Positions 32,176-45,992 of a stretch of DNA of 64,000 bases are shown here, one piece after another (the first letter of the stretch is position 1; the number at the start of each line of letters is the position of its first letter). The notes beneath the pieces are model-generated. The model saw only the letters and a list, made by a program, of their open reading frames with translations, ran no database searches and was not told where the DNA came from. The DNA is from Rhea pennata. Lineage: Eukaryota; Chordata; Aves; Rheiformes; Rheidae. The stretch spans positions 205,065,876-205,129,875 of the forward strand of contig NC_084663.1 of NCBI RefSeq assembly GCF_028389875.1, in the 5' to 3' direction. The translations under genes were made by a program, and so were the position numbers.

Positions 32176-34177
32176 GCTTTTATCCCACTTGGAATAAGGA
32201 AAACTTCTGCCTTATTTGGAGTAAAACGAGCTTATTTCAAGATTTTCATAGAATGAAAAAATATTTCCCAGCCAGCTCTACCAAATAGACTACTGTGTCT
32301 CAAAGCTGTAAACGCAGTTTTAAGATCTTGCATCTATTTTTTATTTGTAGTGATGGTATGATTATATCTGTAGAGGTAAGTCAGGTTTTCCATGACAACA
32401 GTGTGTACTTCTACATTTCTAGCTACTGGTAGTTTTTGAAAACACATGTATAGGAGAATACAGAAAAGAACCTTCCTAGCAACAGAAAAAAGAAAGAAAC
32501 AGTAAGAATCTAAAGAGGCAAAATTAGGTAATGCAAAGAGCTTGTTCAAGTAAGTAATTGTATTAGTATTGACTCAGTGTAACCATATCTCTTTCATAAA
32601 CGAATGCTTTGCATGACTGGTTTTCTACGAGTATAAATACATTGGATTTTTTCTTTTTACTGAATTTTACAAGAAGAAAACACAATTACATAGATGGAAG
32701 CGAAAAAAAGCCAAGCCCTAATATTTTCAGAGAGGAAGTACGAAACACACATAGCAATGAATCCAAATGCAACCAGGTATTATTACACCTGTGAAGGGTA
32801 CATAATCATACTCATCTCCATTGGGAAAAGTCCCCAGACAGAACACCAGATCTGAATCAATCAGGTGTATCCTATTTCAAATATCCTTCCCCACCTCCCT
32901 CCCCCACCACTGACTACGAGGTTCTTTGTGGGTCCTCTTTAAAACCTGAGTTTCAGGCCCAGCTCCTGCCTTTGAGAGATTGCTCCTGTAGTCCCTGCTC
33001 ATGCTGAGTAGCACCTACTCATGCGAGTAATTAGAAAGAAAGAGGAGGGAGGAGGGGTAAAAGCATCCCCCCTCCACTTCTTATAGTGCTGCAAAAAAAG
33101 TACATCATATATCTTTGCATTAGAAATATAAGTCCTTGGGAAATATTATAAAAAAGATTATGAACTTAGCTTCTGAGATCTATGTGACTGAACCAATATG
33201 AACATCTACAGATAAAATCTCAGACACTATATCTACAGATATCATGTGCAGAAAGACTTCGGAATTGAGCCCAGAGAGAATTGCTAATGTGAGAAAAAAT
33301 CCCTTATGTTTTTACTAAAATCTCAAAGTCTGACATTAATAAATAAAAGGAGTTTTAGGCTGTAAGTAAACTTGCATTGTACAAGGGACATGTCCGCTGA
33401 CTAGCTCAATTTGCATGATGATACCACCCTCAGATTCTGGCCAAGCTTTCAAGAGATTTGATGGTTAGTACTACTATTAAGGAAGGTCTTTATGGTCAAG
33501 TCACTAGTTTCATTTTGGTATGAGCTAAACAGGAACCAAACATGTTTTCTTTACAATGATACATACAAAATTGTCTTACATTGACAACATCAGTGATATG
33601 TTTGGAATCAATCGATCGACAGCCAAGATCTACTCCAGTCCTCCACCTACAAATAAGGTCCTGTAACTGAAATCCACTGCCTTCCCTTCCTTCTGATACA
33701 AACACACAGGAATGCCTTACAGTTCAAGTCAGGTTGATCTCTCTTCCCAGGTCCAGATTTGCCTTGGACAAGACATACCAGCCAGCCAATCTGAAATCGT
33801 TACTCTCTTGAACCACCAGTCCATGCAGTCCGGCATCCCAGCTTTGATTCTTTGGAAAAAAAGGAGGAAAAGACAAATAAAAGTATATCTGGCCAGTTCT
33901 GCATGTGCAAGTGAGAGGACAACGAAGAATAAATACCCCAGGGAATTATCTGAAGACCTGAGAGTGAGGTAAATTATAGACACTGTCCTAACGCAGAGCT
34001 GCAAGTGGTATGAGCAAAGCCAGGACGATGCACACAATGCCATTCCCTGTGCCATAACCCATGAAGAAAGGAAACAGCTTCACAGATTCACAGAAGGAAC
34101 TGCAATGTCTCTGTCACCTAATTTCATACATATAGGCTGTACCTTTCTTCCAGAAGATTGATTAATGCATATTTTGT

Positions 34178-34179
<2 letters not shown>

Positions 34180-34221
<42 letters not shown>

Positions 34222-34233
34222 CACAGAGAGAGA
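34180..34233. repeat. (AT)n microsatellite
   Basis: About fifteen AT units, then GTATATATAC, ACACAC and GAGAGAG. Confidence 0.9.
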
Positions 34234-37200
34234 CTGTTACTTTTGAAAAGGGTAAGTTATAAAGAAACTACCACTTGCTTGTTAAGGCATCCTACTGTTT
34301 AACTATTCTCACAGATTGAATTTTATTTAAGGATGAACATACCCAACTTTGATCAGCTTTTGGATTTTGCCACATTGTCGAATGCAAAAGCCCATAATTA
34401 CAGTGACATCCATGTCAAAAAAGAGCAGGCCCCATCTCTTTGCTAAGCACACTAAGGACAAAGCTGCATAATACTGTCATATGATTTTCTAACAGGATTG
34501 GGGACACCTGCACTGCCTCTAATTATATTATTTTACTTTCCCAGTAGCTGTAAGGTGATCATCAGTGAAGCAGAAGGATCTGTTATGTGCCAGAAAGAAT
34601 AAAGGGCTTGCTGTAAATGCTAGCTGTGTGCCAAATGCCACTGGATCTTTCTACAGATCATTGAACAGCCAACAACTCTGGTCTGGAATTAGGCTAATGG
34701 TTTGGAGAAAAAGTCCTCAACTGAATCAACCATTTGGACACCTGGCCGCTATGATTTAGGAAAATTATAAAAGAGCTCACAGCACTAGTATGTTTATATA
34801 CATAAGGGAGACAAATTATCTGCTGAAAGTCATAGAATAGCACATCAGGTTTAAAAACTAAAAGCTTTTTACACTTTTTACACTTACTTCTCTCTGTCCT
34901 CTAACACAGAAGATAGCATACTGAAGGTAACATTGACAAAAGAAAAAGTTGATGGCAAGTGTGAAAATCCTAAAGGAAGTGATAGGTGTTTGCCAGCTAA
35001 GTATATTTTTCTGACAAAAAAGAAAACTAAGAAATGTGAAAATATAACTAGAAGTAACTACAGCTTTGAAAGTTAATAGAATTAATTTGCACTTGATATA
35101 AATCTCTAGAAGTCTCAGCTCTTCCTGTAAATAATAAACTTCCTTCAGTTCCTCAAATGTCAATAGGAGTTGAAAGCATTTAGTACCTTACAGGAAGATG
35201 CTCGGCAGTACAGGGTTGTGTTTATAGTGCAGCTCTTGGAAGTCTTGCTGATATGATAGGTTCTTCAGAGAGAACAAAATCTTGAAGCAAAGAAAATCTT
35301 CAGGGGCTCACCGTAAGTCACATAAATGTTAATATATTTATGATGATTGAATGTGAAAAATGTTAAACCTAGGCATCATTTTTCAGATTGGCAGTGATTT
35401 AGAGAGCTGAAATTGTTGCTTTTGTAAATTTAATATAGCTCAGTGCCAAAAGAGGAGATAGAATGAAAAATTATGAGTAGATCTGCTAAAGCATTTATAA
35501 CACTAGTCTCTACTGAAGAAAGCTTTGTCAACTTCCATGACTTATCTCTCCACTTCTATAAAACATGGTGCGCATGTAGCTGTCTAATCTTTTGTGACTT
35601 TTAGTCACAATATTTAGCTACCTGAGAGATAAAGTACAATGTAACACCATAGATTTCTGCTTTTACAGTCTCTCTCAGCTTTGGAATTGTGAATGTTTCA
35701 AAGTAGATGACATACTCAATTATTATCAAGTAAATTTTGTATCTGTCATTTGATCCTTTGTGATAGTGAAGGAAATGTAAAAAGACTAAACGTGCACTAC
35801 AGAATTAAGCCTGCAAAATATAATATAGTTATTCTATTGTATACAACATATGAAATATAAATTAACTGTCAGAAGTTTCTGAATATATTTTTCTACTTCT
35901 AATGTAAGTTTAGCCAAAGTTCTGATGAAGTCATATTTCTGTCTTTCAGATATCTTTCATATATCTTTCAAAATGTTATTCATTGTTCTTCTGAAAAAGG
36001 AGTTTTGCTGTTCAAGAGCTCTGTTAGAGACATAAAAAGTAGTTCTAGGGGAAAAGAATAGTGTCTTAGTGTAATTCAGCTTTAGCTTCAAACATTGATA
36101 GATCAGAAATTCTCCTTGTCTAAATTAATATAATTTCATTAACTTCACTAGAGCTATACCAGGTTTTATCAGCAGATGAACCCGATCTTTTCTTTTCTGA
36201 AACAATTCATATTATTCTTCTAAATGATATTTTAGTCTCTACGCTACGCAAACTGTCATAATTGTGAAATGGTTATCTGGAATTAAGAAGAAGAGAGTCC
36301 TGCAGGAACGGTGACAATGCAAGCCACTTCTTTTACTCTGTCAATATGGCCCTACTTTCTGTTCAAACAACTTATCCAAGGATTGTAAAGTCAGAAGAAA
36401 GCCCTGCAATACTTTACTCTGATTTCCTGTCTAGAGAGGTTGTCAGAATTCCTGGACTCAGTTCCCCAGTGGACTGGAGCATGTGAAAAATGTCCAGTCT
36501 CAGTTCAGGCATGATCAGTATTGCCATAATGTCATACCGATTTGCACATCAGCCTTTCTCCCTATTTGTTTGCTTGCACGTTTTTCATTCTCATTCTTAA
36601 TGCGAGTATGTTTAATTTTCATTTGGGAGTCTGAAGAGTCTGTTCCTGAAGTGTTGTTCTCTGCATAGGTACTTCCATTTCACACTCAGTTCACTCCTTA
36701 AACCATCTCTTTGCTAAAATTTGTTTTATCACCCACAATTAGATTGAGCTCCAGGACTTTTCTCTTTCCAGGAGAGAAAGAGTAATAAAGTCTCTGGGCC
36801 AGGTCAGTGAGTGGCATCACTAATGAAGTTATCTCTGTAGACAAAGTAAGAGCTAGACGCATTTCACATTTTTCAGAAACTACCAAACCACTTTCAGACA
36901 GCAATAACTAATGGTCACTTCTGTTCTGAGCTAGCTGCTAAGCTAGAAAAGAAGACATTTGTTATCTGTCACATCAAGCACAATTTTTACCAGGCCAGAG
37001 AAAAAATCAGGACCTTATCTTTCACTACTGAAATTACTCAGAGTTTGTCTTTGACTTCTCTGGAAACAGAATAGATCTGCAGAACGGGATTCACCTCACC
37101 CAGCTTTCAATCTCTAAATGTGATCTACTTGTTCAAGCAGTCTTTATGGTCAGTAAAGGTAATTCCTATGGCACATTCCTCCCATCTAAAAATTGACAGA

Positions 37201-39989
37201 TGAAGCTCACCCAGCATGAATGTTTCAAATGACTGTAAGAGAGACTTCTTGGATGCTCGGAGTGATAGCATAAGCAAGAGGGGAGAAAGAAGACTCTGAT
37301 GATGCGATTCAGGGAAGTTCCCATAGGAATATGGTCTGAACAGAGTGAACAGAGAAAGTGTGGATCCCAGAAAAAAACACAGAAAGGCAAAGAAGTTTTG
37401 GAAAGGCAGAAACACCAGGAGAACCCTGTGGAAGAAGTGCACAAAGGCAGGAGGGATTTGCTGCAGGTGTGCTGGATTTGATAGCAACATCCTGCACTCT
37501 CTGAATAAAGTAAGTCTAGAATTGCTGGAGTTCGTGAAAATCACAGTCACCGCACCAATCTATAGAGCCTGGAGAAGCAACATTTGTTTTTCTTTATCGG
37601 GAAATATTTTGCCGTTTGGGAAAGGTGTTATCTGGGAGATTTTGCCACTCTCCAGTACATTCTCAGGGAAGGAGAATATTCTCTAGGGAAAGGCCCTTGC
37701 AGTGCATATATGTATAGGCACTCATACAATTACATTTTTTATGTGAACTTGTAACTACTACTATAGTTATTGCACTGCAAGTACTGTTTATATATGAATT
37801 TTTCTCTCTTTCTCTCCACACACACACATATTTAAACACATATGAATCCACGTATATATATTTATTAAAAGATTAAGCTGCTACTATCACAGCAGCAGGA
37901 TACAAGAAAAGGAAAAATATTAAATTTGGTTATACCATTTCCCATCCTGTTACAATGCTGTGTATGAAATCTATAAATTCTAAGCAGGTTTAAGGGGGGA
38001 TTACCGCACACTGATAACTCAAAGCTGTCTGAAAAGACTCTTTTCTGATTAAAAATAAAATAATAAACATTATAATACAACCCTGGCAGTAAATTTTGCA
38101 TCTACATCTAAAGGAGGTGCAGCTTTATTAAAGCGCATGAATGTGCAACGTCTTAAAATTTTCACTGAGCTGTACTGCAGACTCCACTGCTGCAATCAAT
38201 ACTCCAAACAGCCCTATTTTTCTTGAACAAAAACCATACATATATCTGACATTTGAGGAAGCCAGGTGAATAAATCAATAACTAAACAAAAATGCACTTA
38301 ATCACATCTACTTTGGACAGATGCAGAATGGAAAAACCTATACTGTCCACATATTGCCTTCTGCTTAACTGTTAGAAATGATTCTGTGTCGTAAATGACA
38401 ATGTCCTGTTGTTACAGAGTGCTGCTGAAACTAGAAAGATTATAGAAGCAACTAATTGCGTGCCAGCCAGCGTTAGACAGATCTATCATTCTAACTCAGA
38501 TACAGTTTGTTGTTAGGGTACTTTAGCACAAATACATCCATAACTTAATTACCAACAAATCATGCATTTTAAAAGTGTAACAGCTTTACTGGAGTATTTA
38601 GGAAAGAGTCAAACACTCAGTTTAATCTTAAATCTACTGGGCAGCATTTTCTTATGTAGAGTCAACTCCAAGGATGAGTTTAATATACACATACACGTCA
38701 TCTTTCTGTAATGATTTTAGGTGGTGACCCTTTTTGGACATTTCTCAGGGCATTGCAGATTATCATTAAACAAGCATAATAGTTCTATTAAATCATTATG
38801 GATAACTCTTCTGCCTTGGGCAAAAAACTCTATGTCCAAAGATATGTTTGTGCAGAGAATGGCTGCTGTGTTTAAAGCTGCACCTTCACCTGACATAATT
38901 TTCTAAAGCCCTTTGCAATAACTGTAATATAAAGGGTGGTTTAGAAAAATGCATTTTTATTTCTTCTCTGCTTTAGCCATAAGCATTTCAACATTATTTG
39001 AACATCAGCAACAGTGCATCTTACAACTTCAAAGTCAAATTCTAATCTCGAACTGGCAGTGCACCTAGAGATTAAAAATTCTTCTACGACTGGAAGAAAC
39101 TGATATTTTCAACAGAAAGAAGTGAACCAGGAGTTAACAGCATGACACTATAGTATCACTCAGTTAGAATTCAAAATTTGTTTCCTGTAAGAAAATTCAT
39201 ATGAGGAACTTTAATATTATCTTAACATTTCTTCTAAGATGTTAGGAAAAGAATGGCACTGTTAAGCTCGGGAAGAGTTTTGTAGCTGTTATTAATCTGG
39301 AACAAGGGAGAAATTCCTCTCTACTGACCTTTTCAATACAAACCTCTACGTCTGGCTTTCTGAAACCAGGAAGTCCAGGTAATGTCTTCTATTTTCAAAA
39401 TGTGTAATCCTGAAAAGAAGAAAATGCAAATGGTTGGCTGAGATCTCTTTTATTTTCTACCACTTAACAGCCACTGTCTCTTTAGGAACACAGTACGAGA
39501 TTTCTTCTTCTCAGCAGACAGAAGAGCCGTGGTGGAGTCAGCTTAAACCATGGAAACTGTGAAGCAGCTACCAGATGTTTTCAGGTCCTGTTGGCACCGA
39601 GATAACAACAGCTCAGGCTGGGCACAGTAAGGTCGCTCAGCCAATTCAATACTGCCACTACCGCCATTCAGTTTGTGTGCCTGGAGAACGTGTGGATCGC
39701 TCTCCGGTTGTATTTTAGGCCAATTATTTCCGAGTTTGATCAACTCCATGCACAGCAACAAAGCGTTGCCATCCTGCTGATACACATGGAAGTAATTGCT
39801 GTTGTAATTTCACCTATTCTGGCGTTCTGTTATTTAATTAGCTGATAAATGCAGTATTGCATGAACTGAAGTAGCGCTTTAATTGCAAAATTAAACTGAG
39901 ATGTACACATGAACTCCAAGTGATTTCTATAACCGCCTCCACAGCCGGCTGCTTTGCAGCTGTCCCATACAAGGAGACGATACAGGAGG

Positions 39990-41085
39990 GGAGCGCGGCG
40001 AGAGCGCGGGGCTCGCGCGAAGCCCCCACAAGCGGCGCGGCGGGGCACGGCCGGGAGGGGGCTGCGGGATGCGGCCTTTGCCGCTGCCCCTCCGCCGGCG
40101 CGGCCGCCCCGCAGCGGCGTGGGGATCGCCCCGTGCTGCCGGCGGCGGCCGCGCGGCGCCTCCCGCCGGCCCTGGCGGCGGCGGCGCGGGCGCGGCCCGG
40201 GGCAGCGGGTCCCTCGGCGGGCGGCAGAGGGCGCCGCGCGTTCCGCCAGAGCGGGGCCGGGAGGAGCCTCTGGCGCGGCGCGGCTGGGGAGGGAGGGAGC
40301 GGCGGGTGCTGCCACGTCCTCTGCGCCGCGCGGCGAGGGAAGGCAGCCCGCCCGCCTGCAGCCCCGCGTGCGGCGGCGCCCGGCTCCGGGAAGTTGCAGG
40401 CGGCCGCGGAGCTCGGACCCTTCCCCTCGCCCAGCCGCCGCCCGCCCCTTCCCGCGGGGGAGCACAACTCCGGGTAAGGACGCGCGGCGGCCCGGACCCG
40501 CCGTCCCGGGGGCGGCGGCGCCGCGCTGCCCCGCGAGGAGCCGTTGGCCGCCGCGGGGGGCGGCGGGCTCGGCTCGGCTCCCGGGCGGGCCAACTTCCTG
40601 CCGACTTTGCCGGCGCGGAGCCGCCGCGCTCCGTCCCGCGGCTCGGAGGCGAAGCGCCGGGCGCGGAGGGGCCGGGCCGGGGCGGCGGCCGCGGGCCCCT
40701 CGGCCGGTCGGCGCCGTTAAAATCCGAAAGTTTTAAAAACAGGCGCGCGGGGGCCGCAGCGCGCGCGGCGGCGGCGGCGGCGAACCGGCTGTCAACGGTG
40801 GGGCGCGCGCGGCGGCCCGCGGCGGGCTGACGGCTGCCGCGCGGCGTAACGGTCCGCGGCGGGCTAACGGTCGCCGGCCCCTGCCCCTCAGGGGCGGCGC
40901 GGGCCGCGGCTCGCCCTGCGCGGAAGCTCCGCGGAGCGCGCGGCCGGCGCAGCCCTTCCGCGGCGCTTCGCGGCGGGGCAGCGCTGGGTCTGCGCGCTCG
41001 GCGCTGCCTCCGCACCGGCGGAGGAGGGCCGAGGCGCGGGCTGCGGAGGGCCGGCTGGCTCCTGCCGGGGAAACAGAGCGCCTTC
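39990..41085 (+). promoter_or_regulatory. CpG island, probable promoter of the CEP295 neighbour
   Basis: About 1.1 kb of extremely GC-rich, CpG-dense DNA with long GC-rich frames on every strand, none resembling a protein. It is the second island in the window and points away from CEP295. In other vertebrates the divergent neighbour of CEP295 is SMCO4, whose first exon is non-coding and whose first introns are long. A strong plus-strand donor (CCGG|GTAAGGA, GT at 40474-40475) inside the island fits such a first exon. I did not find the SMCO4 coding sequence in the window, so the link rests on gene order alone. Confidence 0.6.
40474..40480 (+). other. Candidate splice donor of a non-coding first exon
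   Basis: GTAAGGA after ...CAACTCCGG in the CpG island fits the donor consensus well. If used, exon 1 would end at 40473. The transcription start is not visible. No coding sequence is assigned. Confidence 0.45.
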
Positions 41086-44000
41086 GGCCCGCTCCTGTTG
41101 AGTTTGAACCGCAGCCTTTGGGAAATACTGCTAAGAGATTAATTAGGGAAAAATATCTTTAAAATAGTTGCAACTTCAAGTATTTGTCTTTCTTATCTAT
41201 TTATTTATTTATGTTAATTTCAGTTCTTCATTCTCTGGTGCAGTTAGTTGTGTTTGGGAAAGAAATTGAGCTGGGTGTTTAAGCAGTGTATTAAAAAAAA
41301 TCTGAAGAAAGCATTAAAAGGTGATCTGGGAGAAAAAAGACAATCCATTCTGAATGTGATAATAATAATAAAAATGTGGCTTTGTTTATTTCCTAACGTG
41401 CTGCATTAATTTATTCTTGATTTATCCCTAAAGTGTGCTGTACTGAGTTTAATGTACAGCTTCGTTGTTGGTTACCTTTAAAAAAAAAAGACTTAGTTTT
41501 TATTATGTTTCTAACTGGTTATGGTTTAAACCTTCTTACAAGGGAGCACAGAAAATAAATGTTCCCATTTTGCTGAGATTTCCTGAACCTCCCTAAATTT
41601 CTATGAGCTTTCTTTAGGTGAGTGTGATACCCTACGGGACTGGGAGCTTTCGGTGTTCTCATGTTTTCTTTCAGTTTTGAGAACTCAATTGTCAGTTACC
41701 TGTAGTTTTGCTAAAAAATTTCTCAATTCAATGAAATAAAAATTTAGGAGGAATTCTGTGATGCTGTATTAAAAAAAAGTGAAATGAGTTTATTTCTCAT
41801 TAATACGCTTTTAAAAACTTACTACTTCTCTCCTAAGTGCCTTTGAGTGGCAACTTTTAGTGACTTATTTATAATATATCGATTTCTTAGACTAAAAAAA
41901 AAGAATAAAGCGGATTTTAGACTGTTCTCAAACTTTGGAGTTGTTAGAGATGTCATTCACCTCTGTCAGGTAAATGAGCTGTTGGTTATTACAGCAGTCT
42001 TGGTAGTAATTTTCCTCTTGGCTTGTAGGAAGTGTAAAGGGGCTGCAGAAAGAGTGTGGCCAGCCCAGGTGGAAATAGAGAGAGATGAGCTGTTGCGGAG
42101 CTGGGCGTCTCTACAGAGGCTACCGGCGTGGGTGGTGGAAGCCCTGTTTCTGGGGAATCCTTAGCAGATAGAGCACTGTTTCGGTGCCAGATCAATGTTC
42201 ATGGACTGATGGGACTGATTTGTTTCAGACATAGGATATTTAACAGTGGCTGCATACCCCCATCTCCTTCTGTCTTTAAATGCCACCAGAGCTTTGAGGC
42301 CATCCCAGAGTGCAGGATGGGGTGGTGATTGCTCAGAATTGTTTACCCTGAATCACACTTTGCTAGGTGACCGCTAGCATGTTGCTGCTTGTTTGGAGGT
42401 GTGCAGAGTAACACCTGAGACAGTAGACTGATTATTTCCCCATTGCTGACTGCTGTATCAGTCTGCTAACAAAATAGCCTGCTTTTTAAAATCTATCATT
42501 GTTTTTTGTATGTTAAATAGCTAGTGAAATGCTTTTGCATATTGATAAGATATACATGCTGATTAGGTGATGTGAGCTGGCTCATGGGAGGGTAGATAGA
42601 ACATGCAATAATTAATTTGGATATGATACATAATGTACAATATAATGCAGTTTCCATGTTCACTTTTGTTTTAAACTTTCCTACTCCATCAGCTTTCTCC
42701 ATTGCCTATTTCTTCAAAGACTGACAGATAGTAGGGCTTGGGCAGAAGGGCTCCACATGCTGTTAAGCTGAAAAGGGAAGAGTTTCTCCATGGAGAGTCA
42801 CAGAGACCTACCCTGGTTCAGTAGGTAGCAGTGCTTTCGTGGGACTATACTCGTATACTCGGGGAGGGAGATACTGATCTTTTGCAGTGGTGTCAGTTTG
42901 GAAAAACTAAGCACAAGTTTGCAGAATGGTCTTTGAGGTATGTTTAACCATAAAAATGATTTGTCTGATCTAGAGGGCCTTTTCATTCTTACATTTGCCC
43001 AGATCTCTCCACTGAATTGGTTTGGTTTGGTTGTATTGTTAGAGCTGTGTCCCAGCTATTCCCAAAGAAATCTGAGGTCCCTGAGAATGCATCTGGCATT
43101 TCTTCGCTCAAATTCTTTTGTCCATGTGCTCCAGAACTAAATGATCTCTCTGTCTCCCTCCTTATCTTTGCATACTGCACTGCAAGATGTATCCATAATA
43201 TCCAATAGCAATTTGCATTGCATACAAATATGACTTCTCTTTTTTTGACATTTGGCTAATGCTGGTAGTGCTGTCATGCTTGGAGAAGTGTCAGACAGAG
43301 AGATCCTGGCTGTTGTCTTCTCTGGGCTCTTGAGATCTCCTGAGATTGATTGCTGTACAGGGCCAGCAGGACTGCTCTTTAAGACCGCAAGTTCTTTAAC
43401 TGTGTGGCATTATTTTCACCAGGTAAGAAATTCTGAGGAGTTTCTGTGATTGTGGCATTTGGTGTTGCTCCATCATCATCATTATTTTTACCACGTCACC
43501 TTTCCATTAATTGTCCAGTAAAGCTGGGAAGTTACCTTCCTATCTGCCCATATGGGGAAGAGTTGTGATGACAGATGTGGGCTCAGTGAGGATTTGCTGA
43601 GCTCTTAATCCTGTTGTGGCTAACAAGCTGTGGTAATGTAGAAGGGCATCTCTTTCGGTATATAAAGGTCTTAACTACTTGCCTTAGGGGGGTGTGCTGT
43701 TACAATGCTGTAATTGTATTAGCAGTAGTGGTAGGACATGAGATAGAGGATGTAAACTTCTGCAACCATACAGGCTACTCTGTCCTTCATCCCACCTCCT
43801 TTTTGAGATTTTTACCTATTAAGTCAAACCCTAAAATAAATGTTGTGGGCAATAGAGGAAGCAAGCTCTGTATACTGGTTGTGGCAAACAGCCAGAGATC
43901 AGATGTTTATATATACACCTATATCTTGAGAGGATGAGAATGTGTGATGATATTCTCTTTGTTGTCTCTTGCTCTACCACTGATTTACTCTCAGTATTTT

Positions 44001-45701
44001 TTCTTTTCCTTCTCCATCTTACTTCATCTGATTTGTTGTATACTGTTTTCAGTTGCTCTCTGTCACTTTTTCATCTTTTAAAAATGTGAGTTACGTGTTT
44101 TTAGATGTCACTGTGACTAGAAGTTTCTGACCACTTTTTCTTTAGAAATCCTGGAGAACCTTTCCAAGAATAGAGCATGCCCCAGTTAAATTTTTTTGTA
44201 TTAATGTTCTTAAAGTATACTATGCATAATTGACAGAGGTCTCTGTCTAATCCATCAGTATTTTGGTCAAAACCTAATCTGAGTAAATACTCTGAACTCT
44301 TCAATTTCATATGTGTACAAAAGATGGCTTTCCACCTTACATAATTATTGTATGCTATTTAAGCAGCTATTGCATTAAAGATGGTGGCTACATTCTGGGC
44401 ATCAAAGGAGTTACTTACTGCGTGTAGTTTGCTGCTGAGATTCTTTGGGGCTGAAAAGTTTTGAACAAAGTAAGTGATTACCTTCCTCTTTCCAAATATG
44501 TAATGCTAAATGCATTTGCAAAATAGTGACCTTAATTCCATGATAACCAGGTAGCCTTGGTGGACATTTGTAAGACTGAAAACCAGAATCAGCTATGTAG
44601 ATGGCAGACAAAGGGTAAGTGATTTGTGCCACTCACCTGCAGTACGTGGGTTGCTTCATTCTTGGGTTTCTCCTGAGCAGAGGCTGCCAACAGTGCCAAA
44701 TACTTGTATTTTTTTTTGCTTTGTATCAAGGAGTAACTGTAATACATGCAAGGAAAAGTGGCTTCTGTGACCTGGTGCATTCCTTGTCTAATTGGCTTAT
44801 AATAATTGGATGCAACAGGAGGGATACTTAGTGAAAGTGTCAGTCTTGAGGAATTATTTTATTTTATTTTTACTTTTTTTTCTTTAAACAGGTGATAACG
44901 ATAATGCTGGGCTTTTCTCACAGTCTATTACAGGTGCTTGTGGACTTCCTGAGGTGAGAGGACCTTAGAGAAAGAGTCTGAATAAATATGGAGTGAGTCA
45001 GTTCTGGCCCGTTCAGGTGGGTATTGACTTTCTAGATTATGGCAGAAGGCTAAAAAACAAACCTATGAGGATTTTGTCATTTGGCCAGATGTGCAATAGA
45101 AGGAATGCTGAAACTCGTTATCAGACTCATCAGCATCTATTAGTCAGGCTAGACTGTGAACTTGTGCCTGGTGCATTAAACCTTTGTGCCACCTAGCCTC
45201 TTACCTGCTCCCTTTCACCATCTTTATTTTATTTTCTGTGTGGATTGCACATCTCTTTTGCAAGACTTCTTCTAATGATCCTTTTATTTGCATTCTAATT
45301 GTGTAGTGTTTTTTTTTTCCTTTTTACCCCTAGCTGTTCTTTGTCTCTTTTCCTAGTTTTTAAGTTGTGCCATTAGACTTTTTCTCCTTTTGTACCCTCC
45401 CAACCACATTGTTTACATTTGTACTTCCTTTACTTTCATCTTCTTATATTTTCCCCTTTTAACTCTTATCCTCAGAGGAGCTACTTTCAGTTTCGGAGAC
45501 CAGCCCTTTCTTATTGATTGCCAGCTGCTTTTACTGAAATTAATTTGCATTCTCTGCTCTTATTGTGCTAGACAGAGGAGTGATTTTGAGTAAAGCTCTT
45601 TCCCCAAAGGCTTTGCTCAGAAATTGTCTCTGTATTTCACAAAAAATGTGGAAAATAGAGCAGCGTCAGTGCAAAAGCTGCTTCTGCCTAAACCATGTGT
45701 G

Positions 45702-45992
45702 TCTTGTCCTGGGGAGCCCAGAACTGGACACAGTGCTCGAGATGAGGCCTCAGCAGGGCTGAGGAGAGGGGCAGGACCACCTCCCTCGAGCTGCTGGCAA
45801 CAATCTTCCTAAAGCACCCCAGGAGACCATTGGCCTTCTTGGCCACGAGGGCACGTTGCTGGCTCATGGTCTACCTGTCATCCACCAGCACTCCCAGGTC
45901 TTTCTCTGCAGAGCTGCTTTCCAGCAGGTCAGCCCCCAGCTTGTACTGGTGCCTAGGGTTATTTTTCCCTAGGTGCAGGACTCTGCACTTGC
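45702..45992 (-). mobile_element. CR1 LINE fragment (RT region)
   Basis: The reverse complement encodes the same CR1 ORF2 segment as 3650-3860 of the large copy: a CCTGGGAGTGCTGGTGGATG-type block, GCCAAGAAGGCCAATGG, then TGTCCAGTTCTGGGCTCCCC. Both ends are truncated; the 3' end of CR1 is missing. The ends are set by eye. Confidence 0.88.

Larger units (their letters stand above)
17350..39989. other. Intergenic DNA between the two CpG islands
   Basis: About 22.6 kb without a recognisable gene. I see scattered simple repeats, MIR/CORE-SINE-like relics (listed separately), small palindromic relics and possible conserved non-coding segments. Longer open frames, for example 23737-24099 (+) and 37125-37550 (-), have no recognisable domain, and nothing supports translation. 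Confidence 0.55.

Noticed and set aside
37125-37550. Minus-strand frame of 141 codons
   Set aside because: Leu/Phe/Ser-rich with no recognised family, no conserved motif and overlapping frames on both strands. Probably chance.
39830-41015. Very long open frames on both strands (up to 362 codons) in the GC-rich region
   Set aside because: They overlap on all frames, consist of Ala/Arg/Pro/Gly, and reflect lack of AT-rich stop codons in a CpG island. No domain or splice pattern supports them.
41847-42164. 105-codon plus-strand frame with a hydrophobic segment, considered as a small membrane protein such as SMCO4
   Set aside because: It does not resemble SMCO4 in length or residue pattern and starts in AT-rich non-coding-like DNA.
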